Positions 8,643-17,246 of a stretch of 64,000 nt of DNA are shown here, piece after piece (the stretch's first letter is position 1; each line of letters starts with the position of its first letter). The DNA lies in the NCBI GenBank assembly GCA_045540295.1, contig JAZQGY010000031.1, positions 70,054 through 134,053 of the forward strand. Reading direction: 5' to 3'. The stretch comes from SIG452 sp045540295. GTDB lineage: Bacteria > Bacillota > Clostridia > UMGS1840. A model generated the notes under the pieces. It ran no database searches, was not told the origin of the DNA, and saw nothing but the letters and a program-made list of their open reading frames with translations. A program made the translations under genes and the position numbers.

Positions 8643-10892
8643 TTGAACACAAATCAACCCAAACAAACCAAAAAAGAAAAGAAGAAAAAAGAACCGCCAA
8701 AAACGTTTTTTGGTGTTTTTATGCGTACCCTTTGGAACTTTTTTAAGTTTGCCATTCCGGGTCTGTTTTTGTTTGGCGTGGCAGTGATTATTTTTATCAT
8801 TGCATCCACAGAGCCGATTGACGTGGAAAACTTAAGCTTAGATTTGACCAGCAGCATCTATTATGTGGACACAAACGGAGACATTGTGGAATATGAAAAA
8901 ATTTCCGGTACCCAGAACCGTTTCTGGGTGGAATACTCCAGGGTCCCCCAGTATATGAAGGATGCTTTTGTATCCATCGAAGATGAACGGTTTTTCTCCC
9001 ATAGCGGATTTGACATCAAACGAACATTCCGTGCTGTGTTGGATTATCTTTCCCAGGGCTCCGGTGCACAGGGGGGCAGTACCATTACGCAGCAGCTGGT
9101 GAAAAACCTGACCGGCAACAATGACCGCAGTCCTGTGCGAAAAATCCAGGAAATCTGGCTGGCGTACCAGTTGGAGCAGGAGCTGACCAAGGATCAGATA
9201 TTGGAGCTTTATATGAACACCATTTATCTCGCCCAGGGCGTAAACGGTGTGCAAACCGCCTCCAGACTGTATTTTGATAAGGACGTATCCGAGCTAACCC
9301 TGGCGGAATGTGCTTCCATCGCAGGAATTACGCAGTATCCCAGCTATTATGACCCTTTTATCCATCCGGATAACAATAAAGAAAAACAGGAAGTTGTCCT
9401 TCGCAAAATGCTGGAGCTTGGCAAAATCAATCAGGAAGAATACGACCAGGCTGTAGCAGAAGAATTAAACTTTAAAAAAGGAAATATGAAAACCTCTGCG
9501 TCCAATCAGTCGTATATAACAGAAGTAATCATCGAAGATGCCGTAAAGTTGCTGATGGAACACCAAGGGCTTTCCGAACCCGTTGCAACCAAGAAAATTG
9601 TTTCCGGCGGTTATCAGATTATCTCAACCGTGGACCCCAAGGTGCAATCCGCTATTAACAGTGTGTTCTCCGATCCGGCAAACTTCCCCAAATCCCCCCA
9701 CAGCGATTATCCCCAGGGGGCTATCGTGGTGATGGATCCTCAAACCGGTCACATCAAAGGTCTGTACGGCGGTATCGGCCCGAAACCGGGTGCATATTCC
9801 TTAAACCGTGCCATTGCCACCACTCGTCAACCGGGTTCCTGCATCAAGCCTCTTGGTGTTTACACCCCGGCGTTGGAAGCAGGGATTATCACTCCCAACA
9901 CGGTGTATGCCGATAAAGCAATTACTTACGGTAGTTGGAGCCCCAAAAACTATTATAGCGGTTTCAAAGGCAATATGTCTGTGCAAAGAGCGGTTGAGCT
10001 TTCTGTCAATACCATCCCTGTTCAGATTTTAGAGGAAATCGGCGTAGAACAGTCCTACCGTTTCCTGCAAGACGATTTCCACATTACCAGTCTGACTGAA
10101 TCCGACAAAGTGTTAGGTGCATTGGCGCTGGGCGGTATGACGAACGGTGTGTCCGTTCTGGAGATGACTGCAGCCTATGCAACCTTTGCCAACAACGGCG
10201 TATATGTGGAACCCACCACAATTTTAGAAATCCGTGACAGCCACGGTAAAACCGTGGTCACCGTAACTCCCGAATCTCACATTGCTATGAGTGAAAAAAC
10301 TGCGGAACAGATGCATCAGATGCTCTTGGCGGTTGTGCAAAACGGTACCGGTACCGGCGCCCGTATCAGCGGGGTAAAAGCAGGCGGTAAAACAGGTACC
10401 ACCGATAACGATATCGACAGATGGTTTGTGGGATATACTCCCAACTATGTGGCAGCCGTATGGTACGGCTTCGATACTCCCAAAAGTATGGCATATGTCA
10501 GCGGTAATCCTGCTTTAAATGCGTGGAAAAAAGTAATGGATCCCATTATGCAAAATGCTCCTCGCAGAGAATATGCCACCAAAACTCCTGCTGTGATTCC
10601 CTCTTCCGCAATGACCGTGAAGGTTTGTACGATAACCAATCTGCTTCCTGCAGAGCATTGTATTGCTGCAGGAACTGTGGATATGGCAAGCTTCTATGAA
10701 GGTCAGATTCCCACAGAATACTGTACCGAAGAAGTGCATAATGGCGTAGTGAACTTAGGAGATTTGTTCGGCGTGGATCCGGAATCTGTGCCGGAACCCA
10801 GTATGCCGCCGGTACCGGATGCTTCAAACAACGCGGCTCCGACCCCGTCGGCAACAGGAAACGGTGATGCCACTGTTGCTCCCGCAGCATAG
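8643..10892 (+). CDS. Class A penicillin-binding protein (bifunctional transglycosylase/transpeptidase)
   Basis: Polymerises glycan strands and cross-links peptides on the outer face of the membrane. After a basic cytoplasmic tail and one transmembrane helix comes the GT51 glycosyltransferase domain (SIEDERFFSHSGFD, GGSTITQQLVKN). It is followed by the transpeptidase with SCIK, SVN and KTGTTD motifs and a Pro/Ala-rich C-terminal tail. I chose TTG at 8643 because GAGGTGA precedes it at proper spacing; an in-frame ATG 30 bp upstream has no ribosome site. The result is 749 residues, normal for PBP1A-like proteins. It has its own promoter and terminator, so it is monocistronic. Confidence 0.95.
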   Translation: MNTNQPKQTKKEKKKKEPPKTFFGVFMRTLWNFFKFAIPGLFLFGVAVIIFIIASTEPIDVENLSLDLTSSIYYVDTNGDIVEYEKISGTQNRFWVEYSRVPQYMKDAFVSIEDERFFSHSGFDIKRTFRAVLDYLSQGSGAQGGSTITQQLVKNLTGNNDRSPVRKIQEIWLAYQLEQELTKDQILELYMNTIYLAQGVNGVQTASRLYFDKDVSELTLAECASIAGITQYPSYYDPFIHPDNNKEKQEVVLRKMLELGKINQEEYDQAVAEELNFKKGNMKTSASNQSYITEVIIEDAVKLLMEHQGLSEPVATKKIVSGGYQIISTVDPKVQSAINSVFSDPANFPKSPHSDYPQGAIVVMDPQTGHIKGLYGGIGPKPGAYSLNRAIATTRQPGSCIKPLGVYTPALEAGIITPNTVYADKAITYGSWSPKNYYSGFKGNMSVQRAVELSVNTIPVQILEEIGVEQSYRFLQDDFHITSLTESDKVLGALALGGMTNGVSVLEMTAAYATFANNGVYVEPTTILEIRDSHGKTVVTVTPESHIAMSEKTAEQMHQMLLAVVQNGTGTGARISGVKAGGKTGTTDNDIDRWFVGYTPNYVAAVWYGFDTPKSMAYVSGNPALNAWKKVMDPIMQNAPRREYATKTPAVIPSSAMTVKVCTITNLLPAEHCIAAGTVDMASFYEGQIPTEYCTEEVHNGVVNLGDLFGVDPESVPEPSMPPVPDASNNAAPTPSATGNGDATVAPAA

Positions 10893-10913
10893 GAATCTTC
10901 GAAAACTGTATAC

Positions 10914-10950
10914 AAAAAGAGCAAGTATTTGATACTTGCTCTTTTAATTT
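10914..10950 (+). terminator. Terminator after the PBP gene
   Basis: Stem AAGAGCAAGTAT/ATACTTGCTCTT with a 3 nt loop followed by a T-rich run. Confidence 0.85.
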
Positions 10951-10958
10951 TTTGTTTA

Positions 10959-11338
10959 GCGCCATTTTACATTATCTCGAAACGCAGAAAAATGGATGAT
11001 AGACGGAGCAACTGAAAGGGCGTTTACGCCCTTCTCCTGAAGGCGTACATATTGTGTACGCCGAATGGTGAAGTTGATTCGTATAGCGCCATTTTACACT
11101 ACCTCAAAACGCAGAAAAATGGATGATAAAATCGGAAACCGAAAGAAATTGATTTCTTCTCCCGACGGCGTACATTGTGTACGTCGAGGGTGAGGTTTAC
11201 GAATTGTGCGCCATTTTCACCTATTCTTGAAACGCAGAAAAATGGATGCAGAATGGAGGAACAGAACCCGCAGGGAAGTTCCCGAAGCCGTACCGAGTGT
11301 ACGGCGAGTGGTTCTGTTCGTACATTGTGCGCCATTTT
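10959..11338. repeat. Three tandem copies of a 121-127 bp structured repeat
   Basis: Units start with GCGCCATTTT at 10959, 11086 and 11208, and a partial fourth head begins at 11329. Each unit has a first hairpin (CCATTTT pairing with AAAATGG, around a conserved AAACGCAG loop). This is followed by a three-way-junction-like fold: an outer stem and two inner hairpins. Outer stems differ in sequence yet pair (CAACT/AGTTG; AAACC/GGTTT; GAACAGAACC/GGTTCTGTTC). The third helix changes from GGCGTAC/GTACGCC to GCCGTAC/GTACGGC. No convincing protein is encoded. The block fills the gap between the convergent PBP and hisD genes. Transcribed strand and function are unknown. Confidence 0.8.
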
Positions 11339-11348
11339 TCAAGTTTAC

Positions 11349-12644
11349 TTAGAGAGGTCTCTTTCTGACTGCCATCGCATGTGCCGCAAACCCTTCCAGC
11401 TCTGCAAAATTGCCGGCTTTATCCTTGACGGATACGAATCCTTCTTTGGTGACGTAGCCGAAGGAAGAACGCTTCATAAAGTCTAGAACGCCAACGGAAG
11501 AATAGGTTTTTGCAAAACCGCCGGTGGGCAAAATTGCATTGGGGCCCATTAAGAAGTTACACAAGGTAACGGGAGTCCATTCCCCTAATAAGATTTCCCC
11601 TGCATTTTTAATCTGGGGAAGCACATCAAAGGGTTTGTCGCAAAGCACTTCCATATGTTCAGGTGCATATTCGTTGACAAAATCTACGGACTGGGCAAAG
11701 TTGTCTGTAATAATCGCACCGCCATAGGTGGATAAGTTGGTGTTGATAAAGTTCTGACGAAGCTCCGGAAGCTCTTTGATGTATTCGGTCGCTAAAGCAC
11801 AAACTTCATTCACAAAAGCTTCATTGTGACATACTAACAGGGCTGCAGAATCAGGCCCATGTTCTGCTTCAATGAGCCAGTCCAGAGCCGCCTTTTTAGG
11901 ATCAGTGGAATCATCACACAAAATAATGGATTCACTGGGGCCGGCAGGAAGACCGGTATCAATATAATTTGCCAGTACACGTTTTGCCGCAGTAGCATAC
12001 GCATTACCGGGACCGATGACTTTTCTGGTTTTCGGAATGGTTTCGGTGCCAAAAGCAACTGCTGCAATTGCCTGGATACCGCCTACTTTAAAGATTTCGG
12101 TAATCCCCAACAGCTTCGCTGCAGTTAAGATAGCATCATCCACTTTTCCTTCTTTATTGGGAGGGGTTACTACCACAATTTTTTCAACTCCTGCAACCAC
12201 TGCAGGAACACCCAGCATTAAAAGAACAGAGGGGAAGCTTCCCTTACCGCCGGGAACATACAGGCACACGCTTTCAATGGGAGTGGTCTTTTCCCCTGCC
12301 AAAATGCCTTTGTCCACTTCGGTCATCCACATTTCTTCCGGTTTCTGTTTTTCGTGGAAGGTGCGGATGTTATGATATGCATAGGTGATTGCCTCTTTGG
12401 AGGTAGCATCAATACGGTTATAAGCTTCTTCGATTTCTTCGCAAGTTACCTTCATGGTTTCCGAAGTCAAAGAAATTTTATCGAATTTTTCGGTATATTT
12501 TAAAACCGCCTTGTCGCCGTTTTCTTTGACGTCCCAAGAAACTTCTCTTGCCACTTCCATATAGGCGGTAATATCAATTTCCGCACGTTTTAAAATGAAC
12601 TCTTTCTTTTCGGGAGTGAGTTCGCTGTATTTATAAATGTTCAT
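11349..12644 (-). CDS. hisD: Histidinol dehydrogenase
   Basis: Zinc enzyme that oxidises histidinol to histidine in two NAD-dependent steps, the last of the histidine pathway. The 431-residue sequence contains IESVCLYVPGGKGSFPS, the block GPGNAYATAAKRVL, PAGPSESIILCDD, EAEHGPDSAALLV and PTGGFAKTYSSVGVLDF. I chose the ATG at 12642-12644 with TAGGAG upstream rather than a more distal start. It lies 34 bp after pyrE and is probably co-transcribed. The other histidine genes in the window (hisJ, hisF) are far away. Its stop abuts the tandem structured repeat. Confidence 0.97.
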   Translation of the reverse strand: MNIYKYSELTPEKKEFILKRAEIDITAYMEVAREVSWDVKENGDKAVLKYTEKFDKISLTSETMKVTCEEIEEAYNRIDATSKEAITYAYHNIRTFHEKQKPEEMWMTEVDKGILAGEKTTPIESVCLYVPGGKGSFPSVLLMLGVPAVVAGVEKIVVVTPPNKEGKVDDAILTAAKLLGITEIFKVGGIQAIAAVAFGTETIPKTRKVIGPGNAYATAAKRVLANYIDTGLPAGPSESIILCDDSTDPKKAALDWLIEAEHGPDSAALLVCHNEAFVNEVCALATEYIKELPELRQNFINTNLSTYGGAIITDNFAQSVDFVNEYAPEHMEVLCDKPFDVLPQIKNAGEILLGEWTPVTLCNFLMGPNAILPTGGFAKTYSSVGVLDFMKRSSFGYVTKEGFVSVKDKAGNFAELEGFAAHAMAVRKRPL

Positions 12645-12678
12645 AAGAAAACTCCTAACAAACAAAATATCAAAAAGA

Positions 12679-13263
12679 TTAAACTTTTAAGTTACGGCTG
12701 CCGGGTTTTACCAGGGGCAGTTTTCCTTCCTTGCAGATGGGGCAGTTTTCAGGTTCAAAGGATTCCACCGCCATAGACAGAACAGAATAATAAGGAACGC
12801 CGAAATCAATCTGTCCGCCGGTTCTGTCCACAATAGAACCAACACCGCAAACAATACCGCCTGCATCCTGAATCAGCTTGATTACTTCTTTTACGGAGCC
12901 ACCGGTGGTAACAACGTCTTCTACCACTAACACTCTCTGGCCTTTTTCCACACCGAAGCTGCGGCGGAAGGTCATTTCTCCGTTTTCTCTTTCCGCAAAA
13001 ATGTTGGGAACATTTAAGTGACGGGAAACTTCGTAAGACATTAAGATGGCACCGATTGCAGGTCCGCAAACCACGTCAGGTTTGTTATCACCCAAACGGT
13101 CTGCCAATTCTTTACATAACAGTTCAGATAACTTTGCATCTTTAAAAATTTTTGCACACTGTAAGTATCTGTTGGAATGGCGTCCGGAGGTCAGCAAAAA
13201 ATGGCCTTCCAGCAAAACACCCGCATCTTTTAACAGTTCCAATGCTTTTTCGTTGGTAATCAT
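12679..13263 (-). CDS. pyrE: Orotate phosphoribosyltransferase
   Basis: Transfers phosphoribose from PRPP to orotate in de novo pyrimidine synthesis. The PRPP-binding motif VLVVEDVVTTGGSVKEVI is present, with substrate blocks LTSGRHSNRYLQCAKIF and ENCPICKEGKLPLVKPGSR. I chose the ATG at 13261-13263 (AAAGGAT upstream), giving 194 residues; a longer form would add ten residues without a ribosome site. A Cys pair near the C terminus (CPIC) is typical of clostridial PyrE. It is first in a pyrE-hisD transcript. Confidence 0.96.
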   Translation of the reverse strand: MITNEKALELLKDAGVLLEGHFLLTSGRHSNRYLQCAKIFKDAKLSELLCKELADRLGDNKPDVVCGPAIGAILMSYEVSRHLNVPNIFAERENGEMTFRRSFGVEKGQRVLVVEDVVTTGGSVKEVIKLIQDAGGIVCGVGSIVDRTGGQIDFGVPYYSVLSMAVESFEPENCPICKEGKLPLVKPGSRNLKV

Positions 13264-13315
13264 GGTATCAAATCCTTTCTTTATGCCACACAAAATGTGT
13301 TATTTTTCATTCGTC

Positions 13316-13371
13316 ATTGTTAAGAATCTAACAATTCTATTTATTATAGCATACTTTTTCCGAAAATGCTA
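13316..13371 (-). promoter_or_regulatory. Candidate pyrE promoter with a downstream inverted repeat
   Basis: TATAAT on the minus strand (13343-13348) with a poor -35 (TAGCAT, 13366-13371) at 17 bp. Just downstream is an inverted repeat ATTGTTA-N6-TAACAAT (13316-13335) that could be an operator or a leader hairpin. Confidence 0.45.
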
Positions 13372-13428
13372 TAGTTTTTTGTAAAAATTTAAGAAAAATT
13401 ACAATTTCTTGAATTTATGATATTTTGC

Positions 13429-13458
13429 TTGATTTTTCACTATAGGATATAGTATAAT
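13429..13458 (+). promoter_or_regulatory. Promoter of nrdR-mnmA
   Basis: TTGATT at 13429-13434, 18 bp spacer, TATAAT at 13453-13458, followed by AGGAGG ahead of nrdR. Confidence 0.65.
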
Positions 13459-13487
13459 AAATCATGTGAAAATAGGAGGTGTACTCT

Positions 13488-13937
13488 ATGAAATGTCCCT
13501 ACTGCGGATTCCATGAAAGTAAAGTAATTGATTCCAGACGGTTGGAAGAAACCAATTCCATCAAACGTCGTCGGGAATGTCTGTCCTGTGAAAAACGGTT
13601 TTCTACCTACGAAAGAGTGGAGTTAGCCCCCTTAGTTGTGATTAAGAAGAACGGTGACCGTGAACAGTTTGACCGCCAGAAACTTCTTCGCGGCATTATG
13701 CACGCCTGTGAAAAACGTCCCGTTTCCATTGACATGATGGAAAAATTGGTCTCTGAGGTGGAAACCACATTAAACAACGAGCTGATGCAGGAAGTAGAAA
13801 GCGAAAAAATCGGAGAACTGGTCATGGATAAGTTGAAAGAAGTGGACGAGGTTGCCTATGTTCGTTTTGCTTCGGTATACCGTCAATTTCGTGACATCAA
13901 CACCTTTATGGAAGAATTGCAAAAGCTTTTAAAATAG
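13488..13937 (+). CDS. nrdR: Transcriptional repressor NrdR
   Basis: Zinc-ribbon/ATP-cone repressor of ribonucleotide reductase genes. The 149-residue protein starts with MKCPYCGFHESKVIDSR, a first CxxC, followed by RRRECLSCEKRFSTYERVE with the second. The ATP-cone domain (VIKKNGDREQFDRQKLLRGI) occupies the rest and should sense ATP/dATP. The ATG at 13488 has AGGAGG at ideal spacing. First gene of an apparent nrdR-mnmA-secreted protein operon. No ribonucleotide reductase gene is nearby, so its targets lie elsewhere. Confidence 0.97.
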   Translation: MKCPYCGFHESKVIDSRRLEETNSIKRRRECLSCEKRFSTYERVELAPLVVIKKNGDREQFDRQKLLRGIMHACEKRPVSIDMMEKLVSEVETTLNNELMQEVESEKIGELVMDKLKEVDEVAYVRFASVYRQFRDINTFMEELQKLLK

Positions 13938-13958
13938 TTTCTTGGAAGGATTTAAGAT

Positions 13959-15029
13959 ATGGAAAATGCATCCAAAAAGGTTGCCGTCGGAATGAGCGGC
14001 GGCGTGGATTCTTCGGTTTGCGCGCTGTTATTGTGCGAGGCAGGCTACGAGGTTTCGGGGATTACGCTGCTGTTACACGGCGGCAGTACAAACGAAAAAG
14101 TTTGCGGCTCTACCTCAGACATTGATGATGCTAAATCAGTTGCCGAAAACTTAGGCATTCCACTTACCGTTTGCGACCAAAGAAAAACATTTGAATGTCA
14201 GGTCATTGACCGTTTTTCCAAAAGCTATGAGCTTGCCGAAACACCAAATCCCTGTATTCTTTGCAACCGCTATATGAAATTTGACGCCATGCTTTCGGAA
14301 GCCTTAAACCTTGGCATGGACTATATTGCCACGGGTCATTATGCCCGTGTGGAATACGATGAATCTTCGGGTCGCTATCTTTTAAAGAAGGCAATTGACG
14401 AAACCAAAGACCAAAGCTATGTGCTGTATTCTTTAACGCAACATCAATTATCCCACACTCTGTTTCCGTTAGGACATTTAAAAAAATCGGAAATCAGAGA
14501 AATCGCGAACAAAAAAAATTTAAAAACTGCCCATAAGAAGGAAAGTCAGGACATCTGCTTTGTGCCGGACGGTGACTATGCAGCCTTTATTCGCCGTTAT
14601 CGGGGCGTGTCATTTCCTGAAGGCAATTTTGTGGACAAAGAGGGCAATATTTTAGGACGTCACAAAGGCATTATTCACTACACCGTGGGCCAAAGAAAAG
14701 GCTTGGGATTATCCTTCCCCTGCCCTATGTATGTGATTTCTAAAAATTTAGATACCAACACCGTGGTATTAGGTCCTATCGAAGAACTGTATCAGACTAC
14801 CTTCTATGCCACTGACATCAACTTCATATCGGTGGAAAAAATCGAAGGAGAACTGCAGGTATCCGCCAAAATCCGTTACAATCAGAAAGAACAACCTGCA
14901 ACTGTATCGCAAATTAATGAAAATACTATAAAAGTTACTTTTTTGGAACCTCAAAAGGCTATCACAAAAGGTCAGGCCGTTGTGTTATATAACGGTGATA
15001 CTGTGGTAGGCGGAGGTACGATTCTGTAA
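13959..15029 (+). CDS. mnmA: tRNA-specific 2-thiouridylase
   Basis: Adds sulfur to U34 of tRNAs for Lys, Glu and Gln. The N-terminal ATP-pyrophosphatase motif is GMSGGVDSSVCALLL. The first catalytic Cys is in TPNPCILCNRYMKFD and the second in ESQDICFVPDGDY. The C-terminal beta-barrel and tRNA-binding parts complete a normal 356-residue protein. It is 21 bp downstream of nrdR. Two of its expected substrates, tRNA-Lys(TTT) and tRNA-Gln(TTG), are encoded in this window. Confidence 0.97.
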   Translation: MENASKKVAVGMSGGVDSSVCALLLCEAGYEVSGITLLLHGGSTNEKVCGSTSDIDDAKSVAENLGIPLTVCDQRKTFECQVIDRFSKSYELAETPNPCILCNRYMKFDAMLSEALNLGMDYIATGHYARVEYDESSGRYLLKKAIDETKDQSYVLYSLTQHQLSHTLFPLGHLKKSEIREIANKKNLKTAHKKESQDICFVPDGDYAAFIRRYRGVSFPEGNFVDKEGNILGRHKGIIHYTVGQRKGLGLSFPCPMYVISKNLDTNTVVLGPIEELYQTTFYATDINFISVEKIEGELQVSAKIRYNQKEQPATVSQINENTIKVTFLEPQKAITKGQAVVLYNGDTVVGGGTIL

Positions 15030-15060
15030 CAAAACCAAAGAGAAAGAGAGGAATCCTCCT

Positions 15061-15477
15061 ATGAAACATCTTAGAAAAATTCTTGCTGTGATGATTGTTT
15101 TGGCAACCGTTTTGACCGTGTCTGTATTAGCTTCCGGAGAAGACCCGGTGATTTCCTTAAGCTATTTAAACGAAATCTTTATGCCGAAAGTGGAAAAGAA
15201 AATTACTGATACTGCAGTGTTCACCGTGGTAAGTGTGGAAGAAGACAAAACCTTTGTAGCCGGTGCAGGCTGTGAATTTATCCTCCGTGGGGGCGAAGCA
15301 ACCGTCAACGCTTCCGCAAACGGCGGTTTGTCTGACACTACCGACGGAGTGGATTTAACCCAGGATACTGTTGTTCCTGCAAACCATCTGTTAATCGTTC
15401 CCCGTGATGACGGAAGAGGTTTTGAAGCGGTTACGGATGTTATCATTATGGTAAAAGGTTCTTACGAAATCAAGTAA
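15061..15477 (+). CDS. Secreted protein of unknown function
   Basis: A 138-residue protein with a clear signal peptide (KHLRKILAVMIVLATVLTVSVLASG, likely cleaved after SVLA-SG). The mature part is about 110 residues, predicted beta-rich, without Cys pairs except a single Cys. I recognise no family. The block FVAGAGCEFILRGGEATV resembles a generic surface-fold strand pattern only. Its ATG follows GAGGAATCC, 31 bp after mnmA, so it is likely read through from that operon. A probable 6S RNA gene follows. Confidence 0.7.
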   Translation: MKHLRKILAVMIVLATVLTVSVLASGEDPVISLSYLNEIFMPKVEKKITDTAVFTVVSVEEDKTFVAGAGCEFILRGGEATVNASANGGLSDTTDGVDLTQDTVVPANHLLIVPRDDGRGFEAVTDVIIMVKGSYEIK

Positions 15478-15500
15478 TTTTTGTATTTTTTAAAAAACAC

Positions 15501-15529
15501 TTGTAAAAACAGCAAGTTCGTGATAAAAT
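15501..15529 (+). promoter_or_regulatory. Promoter of the probable 6S RNA
   Basis: TTGTAA at 15501-15506, 17 bp spacer, TAAAAT at 15524-15529; transcription would begin near 15536. Confidence 0.6.
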
Positions 15530-15535
15530 AATACT

Positions 15536-15818
15536 ACCCAATCAGAAACGGAAATTTTATTCCGGAAAACTTCTATCAAATAAAAAATCCTGCCGTTCGC
15601 GTCAGCCGGGTATTTATTAGAACCAACACATTTTATAAGGGAGCCAATCTCCTCTCGTCAATTGTAGGCCCACCGCCTTTATGGCCGTATGGGGAACGTG
15701 CGACTGAGGGTAGGCACCCACCTGCACGAGCAGGTTTCTAATATTATCTTCGGGCAACGGCTCGGCGGGATCCATATGATTTAAAAAAGCCACAGAATTT
15801 AATCCTGTGGCTTTTTGT
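15536..15818 (+). ncRNA. ssrS: Probable 6S RNA
   Basis: A non-coding transcript unit with its own promoter and terminator. The ends close as TCCTGCC (from about 15588) with GGCGGGA (to about 15771). Inside, AGCCG pairs with CGGCT and TATTAGAA with TTCTAATA. This leaves a long rod interrupted by a large internal region, the architecture of 6S RNA, which mimics an open promoter and binds sigma-A polymerase. The segment GAGGGTAGGCACCCACCTG is of a type I associate with clostridial 6S RNAs. The call rests on structure and recall, not a covariance search. The exact 5' end is estimated from the promoter. Confidence 0.62.
15784..15818 (+). terminator. Terminator of the 6S RNA unit
   Basis: Stem AAAAAGCCACAG/CTGTGGCTTTTT with a short loop. 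Confidence 0.85.
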
Positions 15819-15933
15819 GATGTTGGGAAAGAATGTCTCAATCGGGATTTCTGTTGTTATGGTGTTTCTTGCCAACGGACATTTGTTTTTTCGGTGATTG
15901 CAGAATTTTTTTCAAGAATTTACAAAAAAACTC

Positions 15934-15962
15934 TTGTAAAATGTTGTATTCTGGTATATAAT
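15934..15962 (+). promoter_or_regulatory. Promoter of glyA-rarA
   Basis: TTGTAA at 15934-15939, 17 bp spacer, TATAAT at 15957-15962. Confidence 0.7.
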
Positions 15963-16007
15963 AAACTTACGAATTTATGTGACATTATAAGAAAAGAGGT
16001 TTTAACC

Positions 16008-17246
16008 ATGGATTTTACCAGCATCATTAGAAAAACCGACGCAAAAGTGGCAGACGCCATTGAACTGGAAGTCAAAAGACAACGCTCCAAAATTGAGCTG
16101 ATTGCTTCTGAAAACTTTGTATCCGAAGCGGTACTTCAGGCAGTGGGCTCTCCCTTAACCAATAAATACGCAGAAGGCTATCCCGGAAGACGTTACTACG
16201 GCGGTTGCGAATGTGTGGACATTGTGGAAGATATCGCAAGAGACCGTGCAAAAGCAATCTTCGGTTGCGACCATGCTAATGTGCAGCCTCATTCCGGCGC
16301 CAATGCCAACACCGCAGTATACTTTGCAATGCTCGAACCCGGCGACACCATTTTAGGTATGAGCTTGGCACACGGCGGTCACTTAAGCCACGGTAGCCCG
16401 GTAAATATCTCCGGTAAATACTTCAACATCGTTTCCTATGGCGTGGATGACGATACCCACACCATCAACTACGATAAGGTAAGAGAATTAGCTTTAGAAC
16501 ATAAGCCCAAAATGATTGTGGCAGGTGCTTCCGCATATCCCAGAATCATTGATTTCCCCAAATTCCAGGAAATTGCAAAAGAAGTTGGCGCATACTTAAT
16601 GGTGGATATTGCCCACATTGCAGGTCTGGTTGCAGCAGGGCTCCATCCCAGTCCGGTTCCCTATGCAGACTTTGTTACCACCACCACCCACAAAACCTTA
16701 AGAGGTCCCCGTGGCGGTATGATTATGTGTAAGGAAGAATACGCAAAAGCAATTGACAAAGCTGTATTCCCCGGTCTGCAGGGAGGTCCCTTAATGCACG
16801 TTATTGCCGGTAAGGCAGTTGCCTTCGGCGAAGCGTTAACTCAGGAATTTAAAGATTATCAGAAACGGATTGTGGAAAATGCAAAAGCAATGTCCGAAGC
16901 GTTTTTAGAAGAAGGCATTGACTTAGTTTCCGGTGGCACCGATAACCATCTGATGCTACTGGATTTAAGAAAATTAAATGTGACCGGTAAAGATGCAGAA
17001 CACAACTTAGATGAAGTTGGCATCACCGTAAACAAAAATGCAATCCCCAACGATCCTCAGTCTCCCTTCATCACCAGCGGTATCCGTGTGGGTACTGCAG
17101 CGGTTACCTCCAGAGGTATGGGTGTGGAAGATATGAAGATGATTGCAAAATTAATTGCTATGACCTTAAAAGACTTTGAAGGAAATAAAGCAACCGTACA
17201 AAAAGGCGTTGCCGATTTGGTTGCAAAGTACAAGCTGTATGAATAA
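16008..17246 (+). CDS. glyA: Serine hydroxymethyltransferase
   Basis: PLP enzyme interconverting serine and glycine with tetrahydrofolate, the main source of one-carbon units. The 412-residue protein carries ELIASENFVSEAVL, the NKYAEGYPGRRYYGGCE block, and the PLP lysine motif TTTTHKTLRGPRGGMI. The ATG at 16008 follows AGAGGT; longer in-frame extensions upstream run through the promoter and are not real. Its last codons overlap rarA by 8 bp, so the two genes are translationally coupled. Confidence 0.98.
   Translation: MDFTSIIRKTDAKVADAIELEVKRQRSKIELIASENFVSEAVLQAVGSPLTNKYAEGYPGRRYYGGCECVDIVEDIARDRAKAIFGCDHANVQPHSGANANTAVYFAMLEPGDTILGMSLAHGGHLSHGSPVNISGKYFNIVSYGVDDDTHTINYDKVRELALEHKPKMIVAGASAYPRIIDFPKFQEIAKEVGAYLMVDIAHIAGLVAAGLHPSPVPYADFVTTTTHKTLRGPRGGMIMCKEEYAKAIDKAVFPGLQGGPLMHVIAGKAVAFGEALTQEFKDYQKRIVENAKAMSEAFLEEGIDLVSGGTDNHLMLLDLRKLNVTGKDAEHNLDEVGITVNKNAIPNDPQSPFITSGIRVGTAAVTSRGMGVEDMKMIAKLIAMTLKDFEGNKATVQKGVADLVAKYKLYE

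Noticed and set aside
10546..10965. Minus-strand frame of 139 residues opposite the PBP gene end
   Set aside because: It overlaps a firmly identified gene and its terminator and has no ribosome site or recognisable domain.
11099..11486. Open frames on both strands through the tandem repeats at 11 kb
   Set aside because: The frames follow the repeat period and hairpins, overlap hisD, and lack ribosome sites.
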